Notes: a model not told the origin generated them from the letters alone. A stretch of 64,000 bases of DNA from Paractinoplanes rishiriensis (GCF_016862375.1 NZ_BOMV01000076.1:120522-184521), one strand, 5' to 3'; positions 40,453 through 49,142 are shown, numbered from the stretch's first letter. A program made the numbers and translations.

Positions 40453-40749
40453 TTAACGGGGCCGGGGCAGGTCCCGGGTGTCGGCGTCGGCCACGATGGT
40501 TTCGGCTACGCGGCGTAGTTCGGCCATGTCGGGGTGGAAGCCGTCGGCTATGTCGTGGTGCAGGCCCTCGCGGGTGCGGCGCAGGAGTTCCTGTGTCACC
40601 ACTTCGACGCTTTCGCCCGCGTACGCGTGCCGGGTCTTGTCGGTTGCGGCCCGGAGGGCCGACGTCAGCTGGTCCTCCAGTGGTCCGCGCAGCTTCCTCT
40701 CGACCCGGTTGAGACCGGTCGGATCTAGCGTGACCTGCGGCTCGGCCAT
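40453..40749 (-). CDS. Small conserved-looking helical protein, function unknown
   Basis: From ATG 40749 (AGGGGGA upstream) the product is 98 residues: VTLDPTGLNRVERKLRGPLE, then a long helix pattern (DQLTSALRAATDKTRHAYAG, EVVTQELLRRTREGLHHDI) ending AETIVADADTRDLPRPR. It is acidic and wholly soluble. Good SD and codon use support a real gene. No family recognised. Confidence 0.7.
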   Translation of the reverse strand: MAEPQVTLDPTGLNRVERKLRGPLEDQLTSALRAATDKTRHAYAGESVEVVTQELLRRTREGLHHDIADGFHPDMAELRRVAETIVADADTRDLPRPR

Positions 40750-40860
40750 GTGTGTCCCCCTGTTGGTGATCCGGCATGTCGCCGTTACCCAACGGCACCA
40801 GATGGTCAAACGTTGCGGGTTTGTGTCGTCGCACTCCGGGGCAGGCATGCACTGATCGTC

Positions 40861-40880
40861 GAAGTGATCGCTGTCACTTC
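40861..40880. promoter_or_regulatory. Operator-like palindrome GAAGTGA-N6-TCACTTC before lpqY
   Basis: Perfect 7-base arms around six bases, 27 bases before the lpqY start codon. It is in the right place for a repressor that controls the trehalose importer operon. No candidate regulator gene lies next to the operon. Confidence 0.65.
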
Positions 40881-40907
40881 GGCGGTGAGCTGCCGGATGG
40901 AGGGCCT

Positions 40908-42194
40908 ATGGCGAACGCCGACCGACATCCGCAACGACGCACCCTGCGTGCCCGGGCACTCGCGGCGGGAGCCGCGCTTGCCCTGGTCGCACCGCTTGCG
41001 GCCTGCGGATCCGACGACGAGGGCGGCGTACCCGTCCTCAATCTCTATCAATTCCCGGTCGAGAACATGCAGGGCGTGGTCGACCGGTGCAACCAGGAGG
41101 CGGCCGGCAAGTACCGGATCGCCTATCAGGTCCTGCCGCGCACCGCGGACGACCAGCGGGTTCAGATGGTCCGCCGGCTCGCCGCCGAGGACGACAGCAT
41201 GGACATCCTCGGCATGGACGTCACCTGGACCCAGGAGTTCGCCAGCGCGGACTGGATCCGGGAGTTCACCGGGCAGGACAAGGCCGACGTCGAGAACGGC
41301 ACGCTGGAGGGGCCGCTCGCGTCCGCGGAATACGAGGGGAAGCTGTACGCGGCGCCGAACAACACCAACGTGCAGCTGCTCTGGTACCGCAAGGACCTGG
41401 TGCCCACGCCGCCGAAGACCTGGGACGAGATGATCCAGATGTCCCAGCAGCTCAAGGCGCAGGGCCAGCCCTACCAGGTGCTCACCATGGGTGCCCAGTA
41501 CGAGGGCCTGGTTGTGCTGTTCAACAGCCTGGTGGCCAGCGCCGGCGGGCACGTGGTCGACGACAGCGGCAAGACCGCGGTGATGGACGCCGGCACGGTC
41601 AAGGCGCTCGAGGTCATGAAGAACTTCGCCACCGCGGGCGTGACCAGCCCGTCGTTCCCGAACGCGATCGAGGACGACGTGCGGCTCGCGTTCCAGGGCG
41701 GCGGCGGTGCGTTCCAGCTGAACTGGCCGTATGTCTGGGCGTCCATGCAGAAGGACGCGCCCGACCTGGCCAAGAACGTCGCGTGGGCGCGCTACCCGGG
41801 CATCGACGCGAGCACGCCGAGCGTCACCACGATCGGCGGCTCCAACATGGCGGTCAGCGCCTACAGCCGCCATCCGCAGCAGGCGTTCGAGGCGATCCGT
41901 TGCCTGCGCGGACCGGAAAGTCAGAAATTCCTGGCCCTGAACGCGGGGCAGGCGCCCTCGATCGAGGCGGTCTACGCCGATCCGGAGATGACCGAGGCGT
42001 ACCCGATGAAAGAGGTGCTGCTGGAGGAGCTGAAGACCTCGGCACCGCGGCCGCGCACCCCCGCGTACCAGAACCTCTCGACGGTGGTGGCCGCTGAGCT
42101 CTCGCCGCCCTCGTCGATCCAGCCGGCGCAGACCGCGGAAACGCTGAAGACGTCGATCCAGCAGGCCATCGACTCGAAGGGGGTGCTGCCGTGA
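40908..42194 (+). CDS. lpqY: LpqY-like trehalose-binding lipoprotein
   Basis: ATG 40908 follows GGAGG by 5 bases. The 428-residue protein has a lipobox (LALVAPLAAC, Cys about 27) and an extracellular solute-binding fold. It follows mycobacterial LpqY closely in my recollection: AAPNNTNVQLLWYRKDLVPT, then IGGSNMAVSAYSRHPQQAFE, and a closing KTSIQQAIDSKGVLP. LpqY binds trehalose released from trehalose mycolates or other sources and feeds the SugABC transporter. Here the sugar could also be another alpha-disaccharide. It heads the operon lpqY-sugABC with a 4-base overlap to sugA. Confidence 0.9.
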   Translation: MANADRHPQRRTLRARALAAGAALALVAPLAACGSDDEGGVPVLNLYQFPVENMQGVVDRCNQEAAGKYRIAYQVLPRTADDQRVQMVRRLAAEDDSMDILGMDVTWTQEFASADWIREFTGQDKADVENGTLEGPLASAEYEGKLYAAPNNTNVQLLWYRKDLVPTPPKTWDEMIQMSQQLKAQGQPYQVLTMGAQYEGLVVLFNSLVASAGGHVVDDSGKTAVMDAGTVKALEVMKNFATAGVTSPSFPNAIEDDVRLAFQGGGGAFQLNWPYVWASMQKDAPDLAKNVAWARYPGIDASTPSVTTIGGSNMAVSAYSRHPQQAFEAIRCLRGPESQKFLALNAGQAPSIEAVYADPEMTEAYPMKEVLLEELKTSAPRPRTPAYQNLSTVVAAELSPPSSIQPAQTAETLKTSIQQAIDSKGVLP

Positions 42195-43132
42195 GCGTTC
42201 TCGAGAAGCCCCGGACGCCGGTCGCGGCGCCGAAGAAGAAGGCCGCGATCAGCGAGGGCAAGCGGCAGGAGCGCCGGCTCGGCTGGCTGCTCTGCGCCCC
42301 CGCGGCGATCGTGATGGTCGCGGTCACCGCGTACCCGATCATCTACTCGTTCTGGCTGTCGCTGCAGCGCTACGACCTCAAGTTCCCCGACCAGCGCGAG
42401 TTCGTGGGGCTGGCCAACTACGTCACGGTGCTCGGCAACCAGTACTGGTGGACCGCGTTCGGCGTCACCATGCTGATCACCGTCGTATCGGTGGCGGTGG
42501 AACTCGTCCTGGGCATGGGGCTCGCGCTGATCATGCACCGGACCCTGGTGGGCCGGGGGCTGGTGCGGACCTCCGCGCTGATCCCGTACGGGATCGTCAC
42601 CGTGGTCGCGGCATTCAGTTGGCGGTACGCCTGGACGCCCGGCACCGGCTATCTCGCGAACCTGGTGACCCCGGACGGCGCCCCGCTCACCGAACGGGCC
42701 AGCGCACTCGCGATCATCATCCTGGCCGAGATCTGGAAGACCACGCCGTTCATGGCCCTGCTGCTGATGGCCGGGCTGGCGCTGGTGCCGGACGACCTGC
42801 TCAAGGCGGCCTCGATGGACGGCGCCAGCGGCTGGCAGCGGTTCCTCAAGGTGATGCTGCCGGTGATGAAGCCGGCCATCCTGGTGGCGGTGCTGTTCCG
42901 CACGCTCGACGCGTTCCGGGTCTTCGACAACATCTACGTGCTGACCGCCGGCGCCAACGAGACGTCGTCGGTCTCGATGATCGCCTACAACAACCTGATG
43001 AAGGGGCTCAACCTCGGCATCGGCTCCACGATGTCCGTGCTGATCTTCCTGACCGTGGCGATCATCGCGTTCGTCTTCGTGAAGCTGTTCGGCACGGCGG
43101 CCCCGGGCAGCAGCGAGGAGAGCCGGCGATGA
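42191..43132 (+). CDS. sugA: Sugar ABC transporter permease SugA
   Basis: A 313-residue inner-membrane permease of the MalF type, starting at GTG overlapping the lpqY stop. After a basic N-terminal tail come six or so helices (LLCAPAAIVMVAVTAYPIIY, WWTAFGVTMLITVVSVAVEL, and others). The cytoplasmic EAA loop is visible (LKAASMDGASGWQRFLKVML) and contacts the SugC ATPase. It overlaps sugB by ATGA. Confidence 0.92.
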   Translation: MSVLEKPRTPVAAPKKKAAISEGKRQERRLGWLLCAPAAIVMVAVTAYPIIYSFWLSLQRYDLKFPDQREFVGLANYVTVLGNQYWWTAFGVTMLITVVSVAVELVLGMGLALIMHRTLVGRGLVRTSALIPYGIVTVVAAFSWRYAWTPGTGYLANLVTPDGAPLTERASALAIIILAEIWKTTPFMALLLMAGLALVPDDLLKAASMDGASGWQRFLKVMLPVMKPAILVAVLFRTLDAFRVFDNIYVLTAGANETSSVSMIAYNNLMKGLNLGIGSTMSVLIFLTVAIIAFVFVKLFGTAAPGSSEESRR

Positions 43133-43944
43133 CAAAGCTCAAGTGGGGTTTCCTCGACGCGATCGTGGTGATCTTCGCGCTGATCCCGGTGCTGTGGATC
43201 GTCTCGCTGTCGTTCAAGACCACGCCCACCCTCACCGACGGGAATTTCATCCCGAAGGAATGGACGCTGGACAATTACCAGCTGATCTTCCAGACCGACC
43301 AGTTCGTCCGGGCTTTGATCAACTCGATCGGCATCGCGCTGATCTCGACCGCGATCGCCGTGGTGCTGGGCACCATGGCCGCGTACGCGATCAGCCGGCT
43401 GGACTTCCCGGGCAAGCAGTTGCTGGTCGGGGTGTCCCTGCTGATCGCGATGTTCCCGCAGGTCTCGCTGGTCTCCCCGCTGTTCAACATCGAGCGTCAG
43501 CTCGGGCTGTTCGACACCTGGCCGGGCCTGATCCTGCCGTACATCACGTTCGCGCTGCCGCTGGCCATCTACACGCTGTCGGCGTTCTTCAAGCAGATCC
43601 CGTGGGACCTGGAGAAGGCCGCCAAGATGGACGGTGCCACCCAGGGCGAGGCGTTCCGCAAGGTGATCGCCCCGCTGGCCGCGCCCGGCGTCTTCACCAC
43701 GGCCATCCTGGTGTTCATCTTCTGCTGGAACGACTTCCTGTTCGCCATCTCGCTGACCTCGACCGAGCAGTCCCGCACGGTCCCGGTGGCGCTGTCGTTC
43801 TTCACCGGTGCCTCGCAGTTCGAGGACCCCACCGGCGCGATCTCCGCGGCCGCCGTGGTGATCACGGTGCCGATCATCCTGTTCGTGCTGTTCTTCCAGA
43901 AGCGCATCGTCGCGGGCCTCACGTCCGGCGCCGTGAAGGGTTAG
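43129..43944 (+). CDS. sugB: Sugar ABC transporter permease SugB
   Basis: The open frame extends upstream, but the ATG at 43129 (GAGAG upstream) is the family start (MTKLKWGFLDAIVVIFALIP). The 271-residue MalG-type permease has six helices and the EAA loop EKAAKMDGATQGEAFRKVIA. Paired with SugA it forms the channel for trehalose-like sugars. Confidence 0.92.
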   Translation: MTKLKWGFLDAIVVIFALIPVLWIVSLSFKTTPTLTDGNFIPKEWTLDNYQLIFQTDQFVRALINSIGIALISTAIAVVLGTMAAYAISRLDFPGKQLLVGVSLLIAMFPQVSLVSPLFNIERQLGLFDTWPGLILPYITFALPLAIYTLSAFFKQIPWDLEKAAKMDGATQGEAFRKVIAPLAAPGVFTTAILVFIFCWNDFLFAISLTSTEQSRTVPVALSFFTGASQFEDPTGAISAAAVVITVPIILFVLFFQKRIVAGLTSGAVKG

Positions 43945-43956
43945 GTGGGTGATTCA

Positions 43957-45138
43957 GTGGCTGACATCGTTCTCGACAAGGTTTCGAAGAAATACCCGGA
44001 CGGCACCACGGCCGTGCACGAGGTGGATCTGGAGATCGCCGACGGCGAGTTCATCATCCTGGTCGGCCCGTCCGGCTGCGGGAAGTCCACCACGCTCAAC
44101 ATGATCGCCGGGCTCGAGGACATCACCTCGGGCGAGCTGCGGATCGCCGGCGAGCGGGTCAACGACAAGGCGCCCAAGGACCGCGACATCGCGATGGTGT
44201 TCCAGTCGTACGCGCTCTACCCCAACATGACCGTGCGGGAGAACATGGCGTTCCCCCTGCGGCTGGCGAAGCGGCCCAAGGACGAGGTCGAGCGCAAGGT
44301 GCAGGAGGCCGCGAAGGTCCTGGAGCTCACCGACTACCTGGACCGCAAGCCGGCCAACCTGTCCGGCGGTCAGCGCCAGCGGGTGGCGATGGGCCGGGCG
44401 ATCGTGCGCAACCCCAAGGCGTTCCTGATGGACGAGCCATTGTCCAACCTGGACGCCAAGCTGCGGGTGCAGATGCGCACCCAGGTGTCCCGTCTGCAGA
44501 AGCAACTGGGCACCACCACGGTCTACGTCACCCACGACCAGACCGAGGCGATGACCCTGGGCGACCGGGTGGTGGTCATGCGGGGTGGCTACATCCAGCA
44601 GGTGGGTGATCCGCAGACGTTGTACGACCACCCGCGCAACCTGTTCGTGGCGGGCTTCATCGGTTCGCCGGCGATGAACTTCGTGCCGGCCGCGGTCGAG
44701 GACTCGTTGCTGCGTACCCCGCTGGGTGATCTGCCCCTGAGCGACCGGGTCAAGCGGGCGCTGGCCGACGCCGACGCGCCCGGCCAGCTCATCCTCGGCA
44801 TCCGGCCGGAGCATTTCGAGGACGCCAACCTGGTGGAGGACACCCATCGGGCCAAGGGGTACGAGTTCACGCTGCCGGTCGACCTGGTCGAGTCGATGGG
44901 TTCGGACAAGTACGTCTACTTCACGGTGGAGGGCGAACACGCGGCGTCCGCGGACCTGGAGGACCTGGCCAAGGACGCCGGCGGCGCCGACCTGCCGCCG
45001 CAGGACAGCCTGGTCACCCGGCTGTCCGCCGAGTCCCGGGTACGCAACGGCGCGGACGCCAGGATCTGGATGAACCTCGACAAGATCCACCTGTTCGACC
45101 CGGGCAACGGCCGCAACATCACGCTGTCCGAGAGCTGA
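43957..45138 (+). CDS. sugC: Sugar ABC transporter ATPase SugC/MsiK-like
   Basis: The GTG at 43957 gives the usual N-terminus (MADIVLDKVSKKYPDG) with AGGTGG upstream; a GTG four codons earlier is possible. The 393-residue protein has Walker A GPSGCGKST, the signature LSGGQRQRVAMGRA, Walker B AFLMDEPLSNLDAK and the C-terminal TOBE/OB domains of the MalK group. In Streptomyces the related MsiK energises several sugar importers, including cellobiose; here its place at the end of the lpqY operon points to a dedicated role. The stop abuts the convergent ECF42 sigma gene. Confidence 0.93.
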   Translation: MADIVLDKVSKKYPDGTTAVHEVDLEIADGEFIILVGPSGCGKSTTLNMIAGLEDITSGELRIAGERVNDKAPKDRDIAMVFQSYALYPNMTVRENMAFPLRLAKRPKDEVERKVQEAAKVLELTDYLDRKPANLSGGQRQRVAMGRAIVRNPKAFLMDEPLSNLDAKLRVQMRTQVSRLQKQLGTTTVYVTHDQTEAMTLGDRVVVMRGGYIQQVGDPQTLYDHPRNLFVAGFIGSPAMNFVPAAVEDSLLRTPLGDLPLSDRVKRALADADAPGQLILGIRPEHFEDANLVEDTHRAKGYEFTLPVDLVESMGSDKYVYFTVEGEHAASADLEDLAKDAGGADLPPQDSLVTRLSAESRVRNGADARIWMNLDKIHLFDPGNGRNITLSES

Positions 45139-46347
45139 TCACAAATCGTCGATGCGGGCGGCGAGGAACTCCCGCTCGGCGGCGTTCTCGGTGCCGGCGA
45201 GGGCCGCGGCGTAGGCTGCCGCGGCCTCGTTGTGCCGGCCGAGGCGGCGCAGCAGGTCGGCCTTGGTGGCCGGCAGGTAGTGGTAACCGGCCAGCCGGCC
45301 GTCGCGTTCCAGGTCTTCGACCAGCGCGAGCGCGGCGGCCGGACCCTCCGCCATGGACACCGCCACGGCGCGGTTGAGGGCCACCACCGGGGACGGCCAG
45401 ATCGTCAGGAGTTGGTCGTAGAGGAGACGGATCTGCGGCCAGTCCGTCTCGGCGTAAGCCGGGGCCTGGGCGTGCAGGGCCGCGATCGCGGCCTGGAGGG
45501 TGAACCGGCCCGGTGCGGCGGCGGTCAGCGACGCGGTGATCAGGCGGTCGGCCTCGGCGATCGCGGTCCGGTCCCAGGCGGTGCGGTCCTGGTCCTCGAG
45601 CCGCAGCAGGCGGCCCGCGGCGTCGGTGCGGCCGGCGCGGCGGGCGTGGTGGATCAGCAGTAGCGCGAGCAGGCCGGCCACCTCCGGCTCGCGGGGCAGC
45701 AGGACGCGCAGCATCCGGGCCAGGTCGAGCGCCCGGTCGCCGAGATCGGCGCGTTGCAGGTCGTGGCCGGCGTGGGCGGTGTGCCCGGCGGAATAGAGCA
45801 GGTGGATCACGGTGAGCACCGCACCGACGCGCGCCGGCAGTTGATCGGGCTCCGGTACGGCGTACGGGATCCGGGCTATGGCGATTTTCTTCTTCGCCCT
45901 GGTGATCCGGGCGGCCATGGTGGACTCGGTGACCAGCAGCGCGCTCGCCACCTCGGGCGTGGTCAGACCGCAGAGCAACCGGAGGGTGAGCGCCACCTGG
46001 GCCTCGACCGCGAGCGCCGGGTGGCAGCAGGTGAACACCAGGCGCAGCCGGTCGTCGGTCGCCGAGGTGTCCGGCTCCTCCACCACCAGCAGCGGGAGCT
46101 TGGCCGCCAGGGTGCGCTGCCGCTGCAGGGCGTTGAGGACGTTGCGGCGGGCCGCGGTGGTCAGCCAGGCGCCGGGTTTGTCGGGTACGCCCTGCTCATC
46201 CCAGGTGCCCAGGGCCTGCACGTAGGCGTCCTGCACCGCCTCCTCGGCGAGGTCGAGGTCGCGCGCCACCCGCACGGTGGCGGCCAGCACGTGCGCCCAT
46301 TCGGCGCGGTGCGCGGCCGCCACCGCCGCGCCGGCGTCACTCCACAA
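45139..46347 (-). CDS. ECF42-type RNA polymerase sigma factor
   Basis: The 402-residue protein has the sigma region 2 (RVARDLDLAEEAVQDAYVQA, GAWLTTAARRNVLNALQRQ), region 4 (ALTLRLLCGLTTPEVASALL, VTESTMAARITRAKKKI) and a long C-terminal extension with TPR-like helices (YDQLLTIWPSPVVALNRAVA, LRRLGRHNEAAAAYAAALAG). This extension and the partner YCII gene define group ECF42, whose extension is needed for activity instead of an anti-sigma factor. It overlaps the upstream YCII gene by 11 bases. The signal is unknown; the group is linked to oxidative stress in some bacteria. Confidence 0.92.
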   Translation of the reverse strand: MWSDAGAAVAAAHRAEWAHVLAATVRVARDLDLAEEAVQDAYVQALGTWDEQGVPDKPGAWLTTAARRNVLNALQRQRTLAAKLPLLVVEEPDTSATDDRLRLVFTCCHPALAVEAQVALTLRLLCGLTTPEVASALLVTESTMAARITRAKKKIAIARIPYAVPEPDQLPARVGAVLTVIHLLYSAGHTAHAGHDLQRADLGDRALDLARMLRVLLPREPEVAGLLALLLIHHARRAGRTDAAGRLLRLEDQDRTAWDRTAIAEADRLITASLTAAAPGRFTLQAAIAALHAQAPAYAETDWPQIRLLYDQLLTIWPSPVVALNRAVAVSMAEGPAAALALVEDLERDGRLAGYHYLPATKADLLRRLGRHNEAAAAYAAALAGTENAAEREFLAARIDDL

Positions 46348-46669
46348 TGTCGAACCCGATCAGCGGGCGCACCTCGACGCCGCCGCTGACGATCGGGGTC
46401 ATCCGGGCCAGGGCCAGCGCGTGGTCGAGGTCGCGCGCCTCGATCACGAAGACGCCGGCGATGGCCTCCTTGGTCTCGATGAACGGGCCGTCGGTGATCA
46501 GGTCGCCGCGGATCGCGGTGGCCGTGGAACTCGGCTGGAGCGCCATCCCGGCCACGACCCGGCCGCCCCGCTCGGCGATCCGCGCGTCCAGACTCCCGTG
46601 CGCCTCGAGGACCTCGGGCGGCATCTCGACGCCTTCCCGCTCGAAGATCATTACGGCGTACTGCGGCAT
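46337..46669 (-). CDS. YCII-related (DGPF) protein
   Basis: A 110-residue ferredoxin-fold YCII protein: MPQYAVMIFEREGVEMPPEV at the start, the conserved DGPFIETKEAIAGVFVIEAR and a C-terminal VSGGVEVRPLIG. DGPF-type YCII proteins are the standard genomic partners of ECF42 sigma factors and are their usual targets. Their chemistry is not known. Its ATG overlaps the stop of the preceding SRPBCC gene by one base, and its stop lies inside the sigma gene. Confidence 0.9.
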   Translation of the reverse strand: MPQYAVMIFEREGVEMPPEVLEAHGSLDARIAERGGRVVAGMALQPSSTATAIRGDLITDGPFIETKEAIAGVFVIEARDLDHALALARMTPIVSGGVEVRPLIGFDIVE

Positions 46670-46971
46670 CACCGCACCCCTTCCAGCCAGGCGGTCCACG
46701 ACGGGTCGACGTCGCCGCCGAACTGGTGGACGCTCATCCCGACCGGCCAGCCCCAGGCGTCGCGACCGAAGAAACGGTACAGCGCGTCCGCGGTGCGCAC
46801 GCCCAGGAACGGCTCGGCGGTGTAGTCCACGACGCCATCGACCCCGCCCTCGCGCGGCTCGTAGCGGATCGGCCACAGCCAGCCGGCGGTGTGCCGGGTG
46901 AACGCGTCCCAGATTTCCGGCGGCGTACCGGGCAGGGTGCCGGTCCAGCGGACCTCGAACTCTCCGGACAT
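46669..46971 (-). CDS. SRPBCC (AHSA1)-like protein, probably internally shortened
   Basis: From ATG 46971 (GAGGAG upstream) only 100 residues remain. The N-terminus (FEVRWTGTLPGTPPEIWDAF, TRHTAGWLWPIRYEPREGG) is the opening of an SRPBCC/AHSA1 domain. It jumps straight to VDYTAEPFLGVRTADALYRF and FGRDAWGWPVGMSVHQFGGD, which in longer relatives I recall follow more than 100 residues later. The frame is kept and the SD is good, so a short product may be made. It heads the operon with YCII and ECF42. Confidence 0.65.
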   Translation of the reverse strand: MSGEFEVRWTGTLPGTPPEIWDAFTRHTAGWLWPIRYEPREGGVDGVVDYTAEPFLGVRTADALYRFFGRDAWGWPVGMSVHQFGGDVDPSWTAWLEGVR

Positions 46972-47046
46972 GTCGGGCTCCTCGCGATGGGTGCGGCCGT
47001 CGGTTCGGCCGCTCTCCTCAAGCCGACAAACGGCGCCGCCGCGAAA

Positions 47047-47052
47047 TCGACA
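47047..47052 (-). promoter_or_regulatory. Candidate ECF42 promoter -35 motif (TGTCGA)
   Basis: On the minus strand TGTCGA lies 75 bases before the operon's first start codon, followed after about 17 bases by TTTGTC. ECF42 factors are known to recognise TGTCGA in the -35 region, so the sigma factor may transcribe its own operon. The -10 part is not convincing. Confidence 0.35.
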
Positions 47053-47131
47053 ACATCGCGGAAAAAATCCGGTAGGGCCGGTGGCCCAAGCGGAGGCTCT
47101 CGATCCCCTTGAACCACCGGCAACCCATCTG

Positions 47132-48943
47132 CTACCCGTTCGTGGCCGGGATAACCACATCAGACAGCAGCGGCGGGAGAAGTTCGGCGAGCACCGCCAC
47201 GCCGTCGCGGCTGAGCACGGATTCGGGGTGGAACTGGACGCCCGCGAAGCCCGGTCCGCGCAGCGCGTGCACGGCCCCGTCGGCCGGGTCGCGGGCCACC
47301 TCGACGTGCCCGTACGGCGAAACGAAGGTGTCCGCCTCGGCCAGCGCGGCGAAGCTGGAGTAGAAGCCGACCCGCCGGACCGTGCCGAACAGGTCGACGT
47401 CGCGGGCCAGGCCCTGATACGGCGCCTCGCGGCGGTCCAGCGGCAGGCCGAGCCGGTCGGCGAGGATCTGGTGGCCGAGGCACACCGCGAACAGCGGGCG
47501 CCGGGCCGCGAGCAGTCCGTCGACCAGGGCGTGCAGGGTGCGCATCTTGGGGCTGGTCAGGTCGCCGGGGTCGCCGGGGCCGGGGCCGGCCACGACCAGG
47601 TCGGCGTCGGGCAGTGCGGGGGCGTCCGGCCAGGGCAGCACGGTGACCGCCAGGCCGAGGGCCTTGAGCTGGTGCGCCAGCATTGCGGTGAACGTGTCCT
47701 CGCCGTCGACGATCGTGACGGTCCGGCCGTCCAGCGCGGGCACGGTCAGTGCGCCGGGCGCCCGGGAGTCGAGCCAGAAGCGGGCCAGGTCGTTGTTGCG
47801 GGCCGCGAGAGCGGCCCGGACCTGCGGGGTCTCGGCCTCCGGGCGTACCGGCAACGGAGCGGGACCGGTGGCACCCAGCGCGGCCAGGATCCCGGCCGCC
47901 TTCGTGTGTGTCTCGGCCACCTCGCCGGCGGCCGTCGAATGCCGCACCAGCGTGGCGCCGACCGGGACCCGCAACGTGCCGTCCGGTGAGATCTCGGCGG
48001 TGCGGATCAGGATCGGCGCGTCCAGCGTCTGCCGGCCCTGGTCGTCGTGGTCGAGCAGGGCCAGCACGCCGGCGTAGTAGCCGCGGCCCCGGCGCTCGTG
48101 CCGGGCGATCACCCGGCAGGCGTTCTCGATGGGGCTGCCGGTGACCGTGGGGGCGAACATGGTCTCGCGCAGCACCTCGCGCACGTCCAGCGAACCGCGG
48201 CCGGCCAGCAGGTACTCGGTGTGGGTGAGGTGGGCCATCTGCTTCAGGTAGGGTCCCGCCACCTGACCGCCGTGCTCGGCCACCGTCGCCATCATCTTCA
48301 GTTCCTCGTCCAGCACCATGTACAACTCCTCGACCTCCTTGGGGTCGGCGAGGAAGTCGAGCAGGTCGCCCGAGCCGTGCCGGAAGGTGCCGCTGATCGG
48401 GTTCATCATGGTGATCCCGTCGGCGACGCTGACGTGCCGCTCGGGGGTGGCGCCGACCAGGGTGCGGGTGCCGGTGTGCACCAGGAAGGTCCAGTACGTG
48501 CCCTGCTCGTGGGCCAGCAACCGGCCGAAGGCGGCGCGAGCGGCGTCCACCGGGTCGCCGTCCACGGTCGCGGTGAAGACGCGGTGGATCACGAAGTTGG
48601 CGCCCTCGCCGTGGCCGATCTCGTCACGCAGGACCCGCTCGACGATGGCGCCGTACTCGTCGTCGGACAGGTCGAATCCGCCGGCGCCGACACGCAGCGG
48701 CCCGGCCGGAAAATCTTCCAAAGGCTGATGGCGTACGGCGGACACGCGCAGACATTCGAGCGGCGCCCCGTCGTCGAAACAGTCGAAACCCCGTTCGGCG
48801 ATCTGCCGGTAGGGCACCACCGCGAGGGTGGGCCGGTCTCTCTCCAGCGGGATGTCGGCGAGCGTGGCGACCGTGACGACGTCGCCGGTCAGCACCTCGA
48901 CGTGGTCGGCGCCGTCCCTGTGCAGTAAAGCGAAGGGTTGCAT
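47132..48943 (-). CDS. trpE: Fused anthranilate synthase (TrpE-TrpG)
   Basis: The 603-residue protein joins a chorismate-binding TrpE/PabB-like domain (about 85-385; GTYWTFLVHTGTRTLVGATP, MNPISGTFRHG, TVTGSPIENACRVIARHER, GYYAGVLALLD) to a class I glutamine amidotransferase (about 410-595; VAGPGPGDPGD, FAVCLGHQILAD with the catalytic Cys, GVQFHPESVLSRDG with His and Glu). It makes anthranilate from chorismate and glutamine. Fusions of this kind also occur as PhzE in phenazine routes, but the Trp-Trp leader peptide and terminator upstream show tryptophan control, so a TrpEG role is favoured. SD GAGGAAA precedes the ATG. Confidence 0.9.
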   Translation of the reverse strand: MQPFALLHRDGADHVEVLTGDVVTVATLADIPLERDRPTLAVVPYRQIAERGFDCFDDGAPLECLRVSAVRHQPLEDFPAGPLRVGAGGFDLSDDEYGAIVERVLRDEIGHGEGANFVIHRVFTATVDGDPVDAARAAFGRLLAHEQGTYWTFLVHTGTRTLVGATPERHVSVADGITMMNPISGTFRHGSGDLLDFLADPKEVEELYMVLDEELKMMATVAEHGGQVAGPYLKQMAHLTHTEYLLAGRGSLDVREVLRETMFAPTVTGSPIENACRVIARHERRGRGYYAGVLALLDHDDQGRQTLDAPILIRTAEISPDGTLRVPVGATLVRHSTAAGEVAETHTKAAGILAALGATGPAPLPVRPEAETPQVRAALAARNNDLARFWLDSRAPGALTVPALDGRTVTIVDGEDTFTAMLAHQLKALGLAVTVLPWPDAPALPDADLVVAGPGPGDPGDLTSPKMRTLHALVDGLLAARRPLFAVCLGHQILADRLGLPLDRREAPYQGLARDVDLFGTVRRVGFYSSFAALAEADTFVSPYGHVEVARDPADGAVHALRGPGFAGVQFHPESVLSRDGVAVLAELLPPLLSDVVIPATNG

Positions 48944-48996
48944 GGGCTGTTTCCTCTTCCGCAGGTGGTGCGGTCGCCCTGCCGAGGTGGGGCCAT

Positions 48997-49026
48997 GCGA
49001 AACGGCCGCCTCGGTGGAGGCGGCCG
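48997..49026 (-). terminator. Attenuator terminator of the trp leader
   Basis: On the minus strand a perfect 10-base stem (CGGCCGCCTC and complement, 4-base loop) is followed by TTTCGC. It lies between the leader peptide stop and the anthranilate synthase start. An alternative hairpin can form around the leader codons (TGGCCCGCC pairing with GGCGGCCA). Confidence 0.72.
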
Positions 49027-49036
49027 CGGTGGTTGG

Positions 49037-49099
49037 TTACGCGCGGGTGGGTGTGGCCGCCAGTCTGGCGGGCCACCACATGCTCAAGCGCGCGTTCAT
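49037..49099 (-). CDS. trpL: Tryptophan leader peptide
   Basis: A 20-codon ORF on the minus strand reads MNARLSMWWPARLAATPTRA and ends at TAA. The adjacent Trp codons at positions 8 and 9 are the sensing element: a ribosome stalled there for lack of charged tRNA-Trp would favour an antiterminator, while smooth passage lets the downstream hairpin terminate. Its position 94 bases before the anthranilate synthase stem fits classic trp attenuation as known in Streptomyces and Corynebacterium. Confidence 0.78.
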   Translation of the reverse strand: MNARLSMWWPARLAATPTRA

Positions 49100-49142
49100 G
49101 GCGCAGAGCTTACGGCTCGGTGCGCCGGACGCGCCAGATGGG

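Noticed and set aside
47132..48943. Phenazine-type PhzE assignment and a nearby phenazine cluster
   Set aside because: No other phenazine gene is present, and the Trp-Trp leader with terminator shows tryptophan regulation.
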